Shown here in pieces: positions 25,085 through 37,404 of a stretch of DNA of 64,000 nucleotides. The position numbers were made by a program, and so were the translations under genes. Source of the stretch: Lonicera japonica (Eukaryota > Streptophyta > Magnoliopsida > Dipsacales > Caprifoliaceae); NCBI GenBank assembly GCA_021464415.1, contig CM038465.1, positions 81,316,919-81,380,918 of the forward strand, given 5' to 3'. Position 1 is the stretch's first letter, and each line of letters begins with the position of its first letter. Under the pieces are notes generated by a model that made no database searches, was not told the DNA's origin, and saw nothing but the letters and a program-made list of their open reading frames with translations.

Positions 25085-26303
25085 AGGGTGATTTTATTTC
25101 TATTCACATGATATGTAAGTTCATCCACCCTAATAATAAGGAATTTTAGCCTTTTATAACAAAAGTGCCACTAGAAGTTCATCCCACTAAAATATATTAA
25201 TATTACGTATAAAAAATTATAACTTTTCAAAAATACCCTTATGTTCTTAATTATACATCTATAAACTAATTATATTGTTTTTTTTTTGAAGGTAAAAAAA
25301 AATTAACTCGATAAAGTGTACACTTACCATTCTAACAAACATTTATATATCAAGAAATCTACACCACATCAGTTTGTCTCGATTACAATTTCTTTTATAT
25401 CTAAGTCTGCTAAAGTCTCCTTCCCAAATAATGTAAATCCAACAGTTGCCACTCCCTCCTTATGATCTAGCTTCTTAAGGGATTCAGAATTGCGTTACTC
25501 TGTTTTATTATTTTCCTGAATCGAAAAAATAGAGCATTAATGCTCTGTTTCTTTTTGTTCATTCCCTGAATACTTAGGAACACCATCATCATGAAGAAAC
25601 ACGGCAGCAACACTGTTGTGGCTAGTGGAAGGAATTATGGTGATTTTTCGTTGAGCTTTTGATGACCCATTTAATGATGCGGCAGGAGCAACAACCCCGT
25701 AACAAACTTAATGGGATTAAAGAGCAAAATGGCTGTAAAAAACAGTCATAACAGTGGGCTCTTCCTTAGAAAAAACCATACGTGAAGAACATAAATTCAA
25801 GCAAGAATGCTCAGAATTTTCATCTCTTTTCTTTATCTTTTTCTACTAAAAAATATTAACATTAATTCCATTAATGAAATAGTCTGAAAAAAAGAGGATG
25901 GCCGGAATTAATAATAATTAAATATCATAATATGAAGATTGACGGCGTCACTTAATTAGGAACAATTGTATCTTTTTTGTTTAGGAGTGTTAATCAAAAA
26001 GGTGTGATGGAATTTAATGGCGAAATGATGAATGCTACACCTATGAAAAAATTAGGATTAGGGTTTCAAGAAGTGGAGATTAATTAGGATTAAGGTTTAA
26101 TGAAGCGGAGAAGACAAGGGTATTTTTGGAAGACCATATTTTTTAATATTAAATTATTAATAAGATAATATTTATAAAATAAAAATCAATAATATTTTTT
26201 TGTCAGTTTATCCGCACTTGCGGATTAATTTAATAGGCAACGTGGATTAATTTAATAATGCGGATTAACCGTAAAAAATCGCGGATAGAAATAAAATCAC
26301 CCT
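25085..26303. mobile_element. TIR element, family A, with possible captured gene fragment
   Basis: Left end AGGGTGATTTTATTTCTAT is matched by the reverse complement of the right end. Both sides are flanked by TTCTAA, a likely 6-bp target duplication. Length 1219 bp. Internal segments contain short words for a putative cold spot of CGCGGATTAA-type repeats near the right end. On the minus strand, three pieces (25717-25824, 25537-25690, 25369-25486) read open with ordinary protein-like composition and are separated by stops or frame changes, suggesting a captured and decayed host gene. No transposase is seen. Confidence 0.65.
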
Positions 26304-26426
26304 TTCTAAAGTCTCTAAACTTGAATAAAAACATACTTTACGTGTAGGAGTCCTCCATTTAAAAGTTCAAATATGCCTCTAAAATTCTAAGGTTAGCAAC
26401 ATATGGGGCATCGACATAGGAAAAAT

Positions 26427-27391
26427 AGGTTAATTTTATTTCTATCCACGGGTTTTTGCAGTTTATCCGCCTTTAATTTATGTTAACATTGAAATAAACT
26501 TCTCAAAACTTTCTTATAAAAATTGAGAAGTATATCCACCAATTAATAATCCTTTTAAATGTATTTACTTTTGAAATTAGTTTTCTAATTAGAATATACT
26601 TCCTTACTTTTAAAATTAGTTTCCTAATTAGAATATACTTCCTTAATAATATATTTTTTTAATTTGTTAAAAAGTATATTGATACAAGTACTATAGATTC
26701 ATTATTTATCAAAAACATACAATACTACAAAATTTGGCGGAATTAATTTATATTATTACATCATAATACTAACGAATAATTTTTTTCTACAAATGAGTTT
26801 ACTATTTTCTTTTTCTTTTTTCTATAAAATGAGGGCTCTAAATAAATAAAAATAAAGCAGAATTGGAACTTAAGAAACTAATTAAGAATTACTGGCCAGA
26901 GGCAACAAACATCGTTTCCTTCAATCTCAATCCTTTTAAGTCAAAGGAAGAATATTCAATTATAATATATATTTGTTTTCTTGTTTGCCATGGTAAATCT
27001 GTAATTAAAGTTATGATTTTAATTTACTTCTAAGTAAGAACTAAATTTTGTAGACGTATTACAAATGTTTCAAACTACTTATAGTCTAATCTCCGGTCCG
27101 GAAAGTGGATATAATTAACAATAAATTATATATATTAGAAATATCATTTTATTATATAATTTATGTTTACTTTTTGATATATTATATGATGGTGGATAGA
27201 AGTAAAGATTTAATGGATAATTTACAATTGAATTAAAAAGAATCATTATTTTATAAAATTTATTCCAATATTAATTTTTGTAAGTTTATCCAACAACGTG
27301 GTTAAACTTAGTGGGCAATACAAATTATCTCAGTAAAACCCAAAAAGAAGGGTAGACTGACAAATTTCACTAATAGAAATAAAATCACCCT
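26427..27391. mobile_element. TIR element, family A, second copy
   Basis: Left end AGGTTAATTTTATTTCTATC and right end (reverse-complemented) AAGGGTGATTTTATTTCTAT belong to the same family as 25085-26303. The interior is AT-rich, without the gene-like pieces of the first copy. Target duplication not clear. Confidence 0.6.
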
Positions 27392-27809
27392 TGTTAATTA
27401 ATAATCAAATTGATTAGGTTGTTTAATTTTTTTTGATTGTTGAAATTTAAATTTTGAATTATTTGATTTTCTATATTTTAGTAATTGATTAAGTTGTTAG
27501 AAGTTATTTGATTGCTTAAATTTAAATTTCGAATTTGATTTTATAAATATTAGTTTCTAGCAAGATTTTTAAAGTTTAGATTAGTTTAATAATCAATTAG
27601 ATGATAGTGAGAATATAGGAATAACAATAATATAAATTAGTTTTGTAGCTATATTAATTTAATTTTAATTATTTATTCGTAAAAGTTTGTATTTTAAACA
27701 AAATTTTGGACCTTAAAGTATTAGTATAAAAGTTGTGTCCTTAAATAGATAGATAAATGAATATTCATCTTTAAAACTAATTATCTCCATTTTTATTTAT
27801 TTAATTAAA

Positions 27810-27997
27810 GTGGATGTTGTTATTAATCTAGTGGATTTTTTAATATTAAAACATTAATAAAGTAATATTTATAAAATTAAATCAATAATATTTTTTGTCG
27901 GTCTATCCACATTCGCAGATTAATTTAGTAAATAACGCGGATTAACTTAATAACGTGAATTAACAGTAAGATATTATGGATAAAATAAAATCACCCA
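27810..27997. mobile_element. TIR element, family A, right-end fragment
   Basis: The stretch with ATTAATAAAGTAATATTTATAA, GTCGGTCTATCCAC and CGCGGATTAACTTAATAACG matches the right end of the first copy (about 26140-26303) and stops at the terminal AAAATCACCC. Its left end is missing or unrecognised. Confidence 0.6.
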
Positions 27998-28554
27998 GAA
28001 AAATAAGGGTAAGTTTCTCTATCTCAAGTTCAGATTCAAGCTACGGGATCTTCTTTCTTTCTTTTTTTTCCTTTTCCTCTTCCCATAGCTAACTACCATG
28101 TATATTTGTGCACCGTTCATAAAAAATAAAATCTAAGGCCAGCGAAATTACGTGGATGCATACAAAATCTTCTGAATATGGTAAAGTTAAATCCCTCACA
28201 CACACACGCACACGCGTTATCAACCCACTATGGAAACAGCTTATTACTATTAGAGATTTAGAGTTGACTTGTATAAACGTGAAAAAAGAGGAGAATAGAT
28301 CAAAGATTAGAATCAATTCCATATCGAATAAACATAACAACTGGGGGGTTGGGGGAATTGGTACCATGTCCTTAATTTCTTCTTAAACAACAACAACAAA
28401 TGAAAGACCCTTCTCCAACAAAGTCTCAACCTTCACCACAAGCCAAGGATGCTTTGAGTAAACTCCAATCATTCTTTAATTTATTTCTCTCTTCGATCTC
28501 GTAATTAATTATTCTCAACATATCTCCAGAGGAAACAAAGTCGATCAGGCTCAA

Positions 28555-29931
28555 ATGGAAAGACAGAAGTTTGGCTTCGCTGTTTTCTTCTCCGTTATCG
28601 TCATCTTCGGCCTCGCCTCCTTCGCAATGTGCGTTGCTGCTGAATTTAAAAGATCAAAGGTACGTCCGCTTCAGCTTTCATGTTCATGTTTGATATGAAA
28701 TTAAGTGACATAACTCGTCTCCAGTTTAATTATTTTTAATTGTATATAATCAAGTTCAAATTGCGGTTTCAATTTTTTTTTTCTTCTTCTTTTGGCCGTT
28801 TGTGCATTAGCTTAGTAAAAGTTTCATCCTAAAGTATTGTATGATCGAGATGATTTCTTGTTAATAACTGTAGCTAGCTAGGTGCGTTTAATTTTTGCAG
28901 AAGGAGGATCTTAGATTGGACGGGAAATGGTGTTACCTGCCAGGAAGTGGTGCGTTTGGTTGTGGATCAGCAGCTTTGGTTTTATTGTTCATAGCCCAAA
29001 TCATCGGAAACTTGATACTATGCAGAAAATGTTGTTCCGGAGGAGAGAGAAGCAGTTGCAAGGCTAAAAATCAGACCATTCCAATTATTTTCATCTCTCT
29101 GTCATGGTACTTACCTATCTCCATCACCATGAATCTTTATTACAGTTTTTAATCCATCTCTCTGTCATGGTACTTACTTATCTCCATCACCATGAATCTT
29201 TATTACAATTTTTAATCCAATCCAAAATATTGTTGGGTTCCGGCCTCTAAGTCTCTTCTTTGATTTCAACAAGTAAGCTAGATTATATCCATTCCGTCAC
29301 GTAATTGTTACAACCACGATTTAACAAGTTACGTACATATTTTTGTTTGTGTTGCATTTTCGACTTCAATAATATAATAATCAATTGGTTATAATTAACT
29401 ACTCTCTCGATTCTAAATTAGCTTTTAGTCCAAAATATAGGTAGTAATAAATTTAAAATATCGCTACTGAATCCCCATCATTATAAATAGTGGATACTGC
29501 AAATATATATTTTGGGACAAACTCCTAGATGGACGAACCTAGGAACGTGGACAACTCTTTACTTCAATTTCTTAAATTAGCCCTTAAAAAATAAAAAAAA
29601 ATAACACACATATTTTAAGGCTATAATAATAATACAAATATAAACAAGCTACATGGTTGTCAATTAGGGATTAAATAATTTGTTTTTTTCCAGGATCAGC
29701 TTTGGAACTGCTGTTATTTTAATAGGCGCGGCCACGAGTATGAATGGAAGGCAAGCCTTTGGAAAAGGATGGTTAGATGGGGAGTGCTACATTGTCAAAG
29801 ATGGTGTATTTATTGGTTCTGGGATTTTAGTTCTCATTACTCTAAGTTCGACCCTTGCTTCGGGTATTCTAAAACTAAGAAAGAGCCAAGTTGAACAAGG
29901 TCAAAAGGTGCATCATGCCCAAGTTGAATGA
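28555..29931 (+). CDS. MODIFYING WALL LIGNIN-like DUF1218 membrane protein
   Basis: Exons 28555-28659, 28901-29106 and 29694-29931 give 182 residues, the usual DUF1218 length. Four hydrophobic segments are visible: residues about 7-29 (signal-anchor-like), 54-70, 94-120 spanning the exon 2-3 junction, and 139-162. Family landmarks are CVAAEFKRSKKEDL, CYLPGSGAFGCGSAAL, AQIIGNLI and GWLDGECYIVKDGVF, closely resembling Arabidopsis MWL1/MWL2, which affect secondary-wall lignin; the biochemical role is unknown. The start is the first ATG, giving a membrane N-terminus. Donor 2 (TCATG|GTACTT) lies in a 63-bp unit that is tandemly duplicated, so an identical second donor occurs 63 bp on; using it would add an in-frame stop. 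Confidence 0.9.
29093..29218 (+). repeat. 63-bp tandem duplication across the exon 2/intron 2 border
   Basis: Two copies (29093-29155, 29156-29218), nearly identical, each containing ATCTCTCTGTCATGGTACTT, the last exon bases plus the donor site, then TTATTACA. The high identity suggests a recent event. Confidence 0.9.
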
Positions 29932-30899
29932 AAATTGAAATTGATTTGGGGATACAGACAGATAACAACTCCCACTATGGATGGATTCCAGATATTTTTT
30001 TTTGGGCTCCTCAACAACTTTTTAGTACTTTCTTTTTCCTTCTCTTACTAATTTTATTATCAAAACGCATCCTGCTATAAGAATTGTATCTTGCAATCAA
30101 ACCATTAGTATATTACTTTGACAATTAATCTACCCATACGATTTTTTTGTTTAATTCAATGTCCTTTTTTCAAGATATTATACCTTCTCAGTAGATTATC
30201 GATAAAAAAAAATACCTCAATTAGTTTATTATTTATTTATTTTTATTTTATTATCTTATGGACAATATTTACCTTATTTTAATCATTGGAGTTTTGGTAA
30301 GTCTAGAATATTAATTTTGGTATTATTGGTAATTTAGGTTTCCTTATATCAAGGATTTGATTTGGAGTATCATCTAAGCAATCCTAGCTATTAATGGTAT
30401 GTCTAGAATTTTAGTAATGTAAATAAATTATGCCCTTTGATGTAATATTTAACCTTTTATCAATTCAATCATATATTTAGATTTTTTACTCTTTCTCTCA
30501 TAGATTTTTATCTCGTTTTTAGAATTCTACAACAAATTAAAACATATATTGGGATTTAGGAGAATAAGTGGCCCTATAGTGGTTGCTTTCCATTCAAATT
30601 ATATATGATATAGATGTGTCTTTCAAGCTTGAAGGTATGTCGCTTTTGAAGAGACGCGACCCTTAAAATGTATACATATGAATCTTGAGACAAAACACAA
30701 CCATTAATCTTAAAAGTAATTTTCACTCACATGTAAATTATTAGTTTAGTTAATACTTTTCCAACAACGGATAGGTTATTATTAGCATATACAGAAGGGG
30801 TTGAACAGTTTTTTCAATTTGCTTTTGCTATAAAACAATTTGACTCAACTATCTATTGTCCATGTAAAAATTGTCAACTGTTACCATTTACATCGGAGT
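29932..30899. other. 3' flank of the MWL-like gene and AT-rich spacer
   Basis: Presumed 3' UTR for the first one to two hundred bases (T-rich, then AATTTTATTATC). No further gene is seen. Confidence 0.45.
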
Positions 30900-31325
30900 G
30901 TGAAAGAGCATATAGACTTTGTGACGGTTAATATGAGCTATCACAAATTAATAGGGCACATGTTTGTTTGTAATAAGAACAAGCCGTCACAAATACACTA
31001 TTTGTGACAAACAAAGTTGCGTATTTATGACGGCAATTATTGCCACAATAACAATATAAGTAGCGCTTCAAGCTATCACAAATAATCCGTGACAATAGAT
31101 TTGTAAAAACGCAAGTTTTTTGTAACGCCGATAAAAACGTTACGAATCTGTCACAAAAAGGTATTTGTAACAAAATTTTGCTCTCACTGAGTTTTTGCGA
31201 CCCATGCAACTTGTAGCGCTTTGAAAATCGTCGCAAAGTCGTCATAAATGCGTTTTTATGACAAATTTTTACCTTTTGTGATAGTTTCTCACCTTTCGCA
31301 AAAGGCCATTTTTCTTGTACGGGTT
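30900..31325. mobile_element. CACTA-like transposon end
   Basis: On the minus strand from 31325 the sequence reads TACAAGAAAAATGGCC and continues with repeated short words such as TTTGCGA, TGTCACAAA and TATGACGA. This is typical of CACTA (EnSpm) termini, which usually start CACTACAAGAAAA; here the outermost bases differ. The other end is not recognised, so this is probably a fragment. Confidence 0.5.
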
Positions 31326-33013
31326 TGAGTCTTGCACATTCACAATTACAAAGAACAAAGTGTGCAAATAAAACCATTACATATTACTCTTGAAATATCA
31401 AATGTTTTTGGGGTGATATTTTCACCTCACAAAACACTTGGTTATGCTCCCACATTTATTCGGTACTTGATAACCTAATAAGATACATATTATTTGGTTC
31501 TTGAAAGCCGAGTATAAGTCTTAGTACTTAGAAACCAAGTAAAATATTGTTAAAATTATACTCGATTTTATTAATAATTGAATAATAAGCACCTTACTTA
31601 ATTATCAAAAAACGAATAAAAAATAAGAACAAAACTAAGTATTTTGTGAATGAAAATATCGCCCAATATTTTTCTCGGGCTTTTGAACAATTAAAAATGG
31701 CATAGAAACTACAAGTGTAGTCATGCCGTTTGAGTGGGGAGGAAGATAGAAAAGGAAAGTGTGGGTTGATTAACCAGTCAGACTTACCCACTTGAGTCTT
31801 ATGGCTGGTCCCCTCAAAAACAAAACAAATATACATTTCAAAGCAAGGAAGGAGAAATCTCTCTATTAGTCCCCCGTCCAGTTGGTGACTGAGATATGAT
31901 ATATAGATAGAACTTATGCTATGCGGTCCCATTAGCGCATAACTCGTGTATTGTAATCATGTAATCCACACCAATTGAAGACAAATTAGATAATATATTC
32001 TCGATCTAACTTCACATGTATAGTATAGGTAATCAAGAGCGGAGGGAACAAGGAATAAGTAAGAGGCTTAAGCCCTTACTTATATTTGAATTTTATTTTT
32101 TATAATAATAAGTATGATATTTTTATATTTGTATACCGTAAAATTTAAAACTATATTTTTTTTATTTTGTGATTTTTTTAAAATTATGGGGTATGATTTA
32201 TAATTATTATTGAAGAAAGATTGATCTTACCTTTAACGCAATTAATTATTCAGAAAATTACTATTTACCTTCAAAATTTTACATATTGTAAGTTTTTCCT
32301 TCATATAAGATTATATCAATTGACTAATTTAACGGTTAAACAAAAAATTGATATTTACCTTCAAAATTTTACATATTGTAAGTTTTTCCCTCATATAAGA
32401 TTATATCAATTGATTAATTTAACGGTTAAATAAAAAATTAAATATCTAAATTACTATCTATTTTTAGAGTAAAAGAATGCATAGACTTGTATTATATTTC
32501 TAAAATATATCTATTTTCTCTTCTCTTACTTATTTTTAATTAAAAAAAAAAAAACTTAAGTCTCTTTCTCCTAACTATAAATATAGAAAATTTCTCAAAC
32601 TCCTAGAAAAAAATTGTATGAAATATACATACACGAAAATGTGTCAATTTGTCAGAAAAAAATCTTAACATTGAGATTTTTTTTGCTTTATAAAAGTTAT
32701 ATGAAAATATATTGAAAATGAAGATGGTTTTTGATATTTTCAAGATATAAAGCCTCATAATAAGATTTCGCAACTCGTGTTTCTTTTTTTTTTTTTTTTC
32801 TTTTTTATTTGTTTGTACCTGTCTTTATATGATAGATATTTAATATAAAAAAAAAATTGTGTGTTATTATTCTTGTAATTAAAAAAATTATTTAGTGTTA
32901 ATTAGTTCTTATGGAGTTAAAATTTTGCCTCCGTTACTAAAGGCAATTGCCATTTAGCAATATGCTCGCATAACAACAAGTCTTAAATTTCCAAATTATC
33001 TCTTGTAGACTAA
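31326..33013. other. AT-rich intergenic DNA
   Basis: No gene supported. The 112-codon minus-strand frame at 31594-31932 has no recognisable domain and lies in AT-rich DNA. The stretch holds the 90-bp tandem repeat at 32251-32430. Confidence 0.5.
32251..32430. repeat. 90-bp tandem repeat, two copies
   Basis: Units 32251-32340 and 32341-32430 share TTTACCTTCAAAATTTTACA, AGTTTTTCC and AATTTAACGGTTAAA with few differences. Confidence 0.85.
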
Positions 33014-33500
33014 GAGCATCTTTAACTGTTGTGTAAATCATATGTGTCAGGATATTTATACATAAAACTCGAAGTCTAAAAAAATTATGCTCCAATAGTA
33101 CTTTTTAAAACTTTTGTGTAAATTTTGAATAAACCAATAAAACAACAATAAATGTAAGATGTCATGTTATGCAATTTTAATTATTTTTTCTTGAATTTTG
33201 GTTTACATAATATTATAATAACAATGGGTCTTAATTTATTGGTTTTAATGAGTATATTTCAAATATATATATATATATATATATTGTTAAAATATATGTT
33301 TTGTATTAAAAGTGATTATATTTTAATGTTTTATAAAAAAAATTGGAAAAGAATAAATAGACGTGTCAATGTAAACTTAGATTGTATTTTACATGAAAAT
33401 TAAATTTAAAAGATTGCTAGAGCACATAAATTTTACAAATTTTATATATTTTTCATAAAATTTAAATATACATTACTGTTAAAAATGTTTTAAGCTCTAT
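33014..33500. mobile_element. Possible MITE related to 61669-63069
   Basis: Starts TAA|GAGCATCTTTAACTG, like the outer MITE in the GH17 intron (GAGCATCTTTGATG), and shares the internal word TGTGTAAAT and GCTCCAA. The right end is not clear. Confidence 0.35.
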
Positions 33501-34237
33501 AATCGAAATTTCGTTTGGTGGTACCATTTATAGTTATAATCGGCTTGCCAGATGAAATTGCTTTTGTACTTTAACAACAAATAGCAAATATTTTTTGTAT
33601 AATGATTGATGGCAAGTAGACCTGAGAATTATGCGGGTTACGACAAGTTTGAAAAGTCAAGTGGATTGGGCTGTATGTGAGCGTATCATTAATGGGCTGG
33701 ATTTCCTGGAGTCTACACACTGGGTCAGGTTGTGTTTTGGTGTTGGGGTGGGGATGGGTTAACAATTTTTTTTTTTGTTAATCTGATTTATAAATATTTA
33801 TATATATATATATAGTATCATAAATATATTAGAAAGAAGAGAAAGTCAAAATACTTTTACCTTTATAATTCCACTCAATCAATAGCTTAGATTTATTTGT
33901 AAAAAATACACATGAAATATTGGTCTTTAGATGTGGTTTCAATGCACTTAAGAACATCACATCACCCACACTATTCCTTAAAAGAAAAAAAAATCTATTT
34001 GAAAATTGAAAATTATTCTTTTAACTCACTCTCTAGCCATTTCTCAATTCCCACATTTCTCCATTTCTCTCTCTTTACATTTTCATCCACACATTTCTTC
34101 CGCATTTCCCTCTAGACCACGATGGTCAAGCAATAGAAAACTGACGCCGTCAACTCACCATCATCACACCTCACACATTAATCTCAACCACTATCATCAC
34201 TCATCCGCTAAAACCTCCGGCACCACCCTCAATCACC
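33501..34237. other. Low-complexity intergenic DNA
   Basis: A CT/CAC-rich stretch near 34020-34240 resembles an untranslated leader or repeat, but no gene follows. The hAT element at 34246 is inserted into its CACCAC-rich end. Confidence 0.4.
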
Positions 34238-34245
34238 GTCACCAC

Positions 34246-34826
34246 TAAGGGTGTTGTGACCAACCTGAAAACCGATCGCCCTCATCGAACCGATCCAAAT
34301 TGAGCGGAAAATAAATGAATAAAAAAAAACTGAAATGGAAAAAATGAACCGAAATCAAAGAGGTTTGGTTCGGGTTTGGGTGGGCTAGCCCAAAACCGAT
34401 TGAATCGAACTGAAATAACCACTAAACACAAAACGACATTTTTTGTATATATATACATATATTTTTATTTCCTAAACCCTAAACTGTTTGTGTGTTATGA
34501 ATATTTTTTTTTTAAATTGTTTTTTAAAACTGTTTTTTGTTTTAAAAAATTTCAAATAGTTTCTGTTTTATAAAATAGTTTTAAAAGCAATTTTTTAAGC
34601 TATTTTGATTTTACTGTTTTATAGTCTATTAATGCTTATGAATATTACATTTAATTTTTTGAAAAAAATATACATCAAAATCAAATAAAATCAAATCAAC
34701 AAGCATGATTTGAGAATGGATTTCGAAGATTTAGAAACTGAAATCGAACCGAAAACGAATTTTCATGTTTGGTTTGGGTTTTGGTCTACCTAATTCTTAC
34801 CCTGAACTAAATCGAAAACACCCCTA
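34246..34826. mobile_element. hAT-type MITE with perfect 8-bp target duplication
   Basis: Ends are TAAGGGTGTTG and, reverse-complemented, TAGGGGTGTTTTC. GTCACCAC flanks both sides (34238-34245 and 34827-34834). The interior has AACCGA/TCGGTT-type words typical of plant hAT MITEs. Length 581 bp, no transposase. Confidence 0.85.
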
Positions 34827-34834
34827 GTCACCAC

Positions 34835-35933
34835 TCTTGCACCACCAATTCCTTTGTGAAAACTTTTGTCCTTTGTTGCCTCTATTTCTAGCACCAACTC
34901 TCTGTCACAATCTTTAGTTTGTGAGTTTTGTCGATGTTTGTCAATTTAGGGGGGTTTTATGGATTTGTTTTTATTATTTTGTAAATGCTTGGTATTACAC
35001 CGCCGGTACCGCACCATATTTTGTAAGACTTATGAACAATCATTTGTGGATAGAATAAGAGAGCTTGAAATGGTGAGAGAGAAAGAGATGAAGTCTCTGT
35101 GGTTTTTATAGAAAAAAAATCCATTTTTTTTAGTTAATGAAAAGGTACATGTGCATTCCTCTTTTATTAATTTTTTTTCTAATTTATTTGTTTAGTTCGT
35201 GGCTAGAAGGCAAAATTTACCTCTTTTATGGATCTAAGGTTTCACTTGGGTTTGCGAATTTTCATTTTGATTTTTCTAATTGTATTTGTGTCCGGATACA
35301 TAAATGTAGTTAAATAAGAAAAAGTATATTTTTATTTTTTTCTTAAAAACAATTTTATTGTTGAAACTTAAATATTTTAGGTTAACTTATAAAAAAAATT
35401 TAATTACATAATTTGGACTTTTCCTAAAACTAATATGTTGAGATAGTTTGAGTAAAATTGTGATATTTTAAGAGTTTTTTTGGTGGCATACATAAATTTC
35501 TTATCTAAAAAAATTTTAGGTTTTCGATGTGGTGAGGATATTTGAAAATGTAAAATCCAAGTTTATGTTGGTTTTATTCATTCAACAAAAACGCGTTTAC
35601 TTGTAAATTATTTGAGTCAATTGAGATTGCATCTGAAAATTTTCAAGCAAGCCACTTACCGAAGCAGTGCATTGAAGGATTATACAGTGACTATTGGAAT
35701 TTGAATTTAATTTTCTAGGAGGTGTTTTTACAAAAAAAACCTTTTGGGTTGAATTATTTTTTTTAATATTTTTCCTACATCCGTAATACTTCAGCGAACC
35801 GAATTTATGAGAAAATTCTTGAATTATGTTTTTAATATGTTTTTAGAGTTGCTCTGAAAATTTGGATCGAATCGGAACTTAAACAAATTTAATACAAAAA
35901 GAAATAATAAAGCTTTAATTAATTAATTAATTA

Positions 35934-35970
<37 letters not shown>

Positions 35971-37404
35971 AATTGAAAAGTCATAGTGGCAGATTTTTTA
36001 AAACCAAACGTGTGGTTACTTTTAAAATATGCGGCTCCTTTTAATTTTATTTTATATCCAAGTTACATGTCAAGATTTGTTTGGTTTGGTTAAAAAGGAA
36101 GAAAGTGCAAATCTTTGGTGGACCGGTCCACACCTTTATAAGGTGTACCGGCCCAGCTTGTTTTTGAGGAGTGGAGTTTTATATTTTTTTGGTGTTGAAC
36201 CGGTTCGGTTTTATTTTTAAAACGTGTATTTTTGTTGTAAAAATTTTGTTCTTAATTATTGTTAACCTTTATTTAAAGGGAGTTGGTTTATATATTTTTA
36301 TATAAAAAAACATATAAGGTAAGCAATTTTGACACATGTTTTTAGAGATAAATTAAAACCTCAAAACATAAACACTTTAGGGTTTTTTATTAATGCCAAA
36401 AACATGCGTTCTTTATTTAAAGATCAAATAAGATCTCAAAGTGCGTGTGATTAGCAAACGAAGTAGAAGAACGGTGTGATATCGTGGCGAATGATTCATT
36501 GTGAACCTATTCATATGATTCAGATAGGAGGACTATACGTGCAGAAGGTGGATCATTTTGCAGGCGTCTTATTCGATTCAAGTTTTGTTTGTCTGTACGA
36601 TTTGAGATTAATTGAGTCTGTAAACTTTTGTGCATATAGTGGATTGTTGAGGATTAATCCTGCAATGCACTGTACCTTGTTAATTCTAGTATTTGCTTAT
36701 CTATTTAATTAGTTTATTAATTGATGCATGTTAGAAAACATTAAATAGGTTTTCAAAAATTAAAATTCATAAAATTCTAAGTTTATTTTTTGATTCGATT
36801 AAATTTTGGTTTTTGAGAATCCAACTGCCAAATAATAAACATAGGGTTAATTAATTTGCTTTCACATGCGCACACTCTAACTTTTTCAAGAAATGTGTGA
36901 ACTTAGAATTGAATTTTATAGTTGTTATTTAATATTTTAATGTTAGTCAAACTTTTAATTTAAGATGCTTAAAAAGGATCAAAAAAATATTTAAAAAAAT
37001 TCACCTAACAAAATATTATTTTTTTTCAAAAAAATAAAAATAAATTAGAAGAATATACTGAAACATAAATGAGGAAAACATATACAAGAAAATAATTAAT
37101 GCAACATCAAAATTTATGTGTTTACTTTATAGCTCTCCCCCAAAGTTAATGGCAATACAAATTTTTTTGTTTTATTCTCATTTGAGTGTTTGGGAAGTTG
37201 TGTATATTTTTCTTTATGGTTATTTTTCTTTGTTTTCTTTGTTTTATTTATTTTATTTTCATATTATTTAATGTATTTGGAGGTTATTTTGGGCATTGAG
37301 TATCATATAAATATTACACTAGAATTGTTTTTAATTGGATGAGTAACAATTCTTCCTTAATTGTTAAGTTTATTCGTTTTAACGTGTCGTTCAACACGAA
37401 TAAT
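34835..37404. other. Gene-free AT-rich DNA
   Basis: No gene supported. It includes (AATT)n/(AAT)n microsatellites near 35917-35967 and a short imperfect inverted repeat (GGACCGGTCC and ACCGGCCC around ACACCTTTATAAGGTGT) near 36120-36160. A slightly GC-richer, unrecognised stretch lies at 36450-36670. Confidence 0.45.

Noticed and set aside
30928..31377. 150-codon minus-strand frame
   Set aside because: It lies in CACTA-like terminal repeats with repeated short words; no transposase motif.
36029..36220. 63-codon frame around a short inverted repeat
   Set aside because: No family similarity, no splice signals that extend it, and the inverted repeat is too short for a miRNA precursor.
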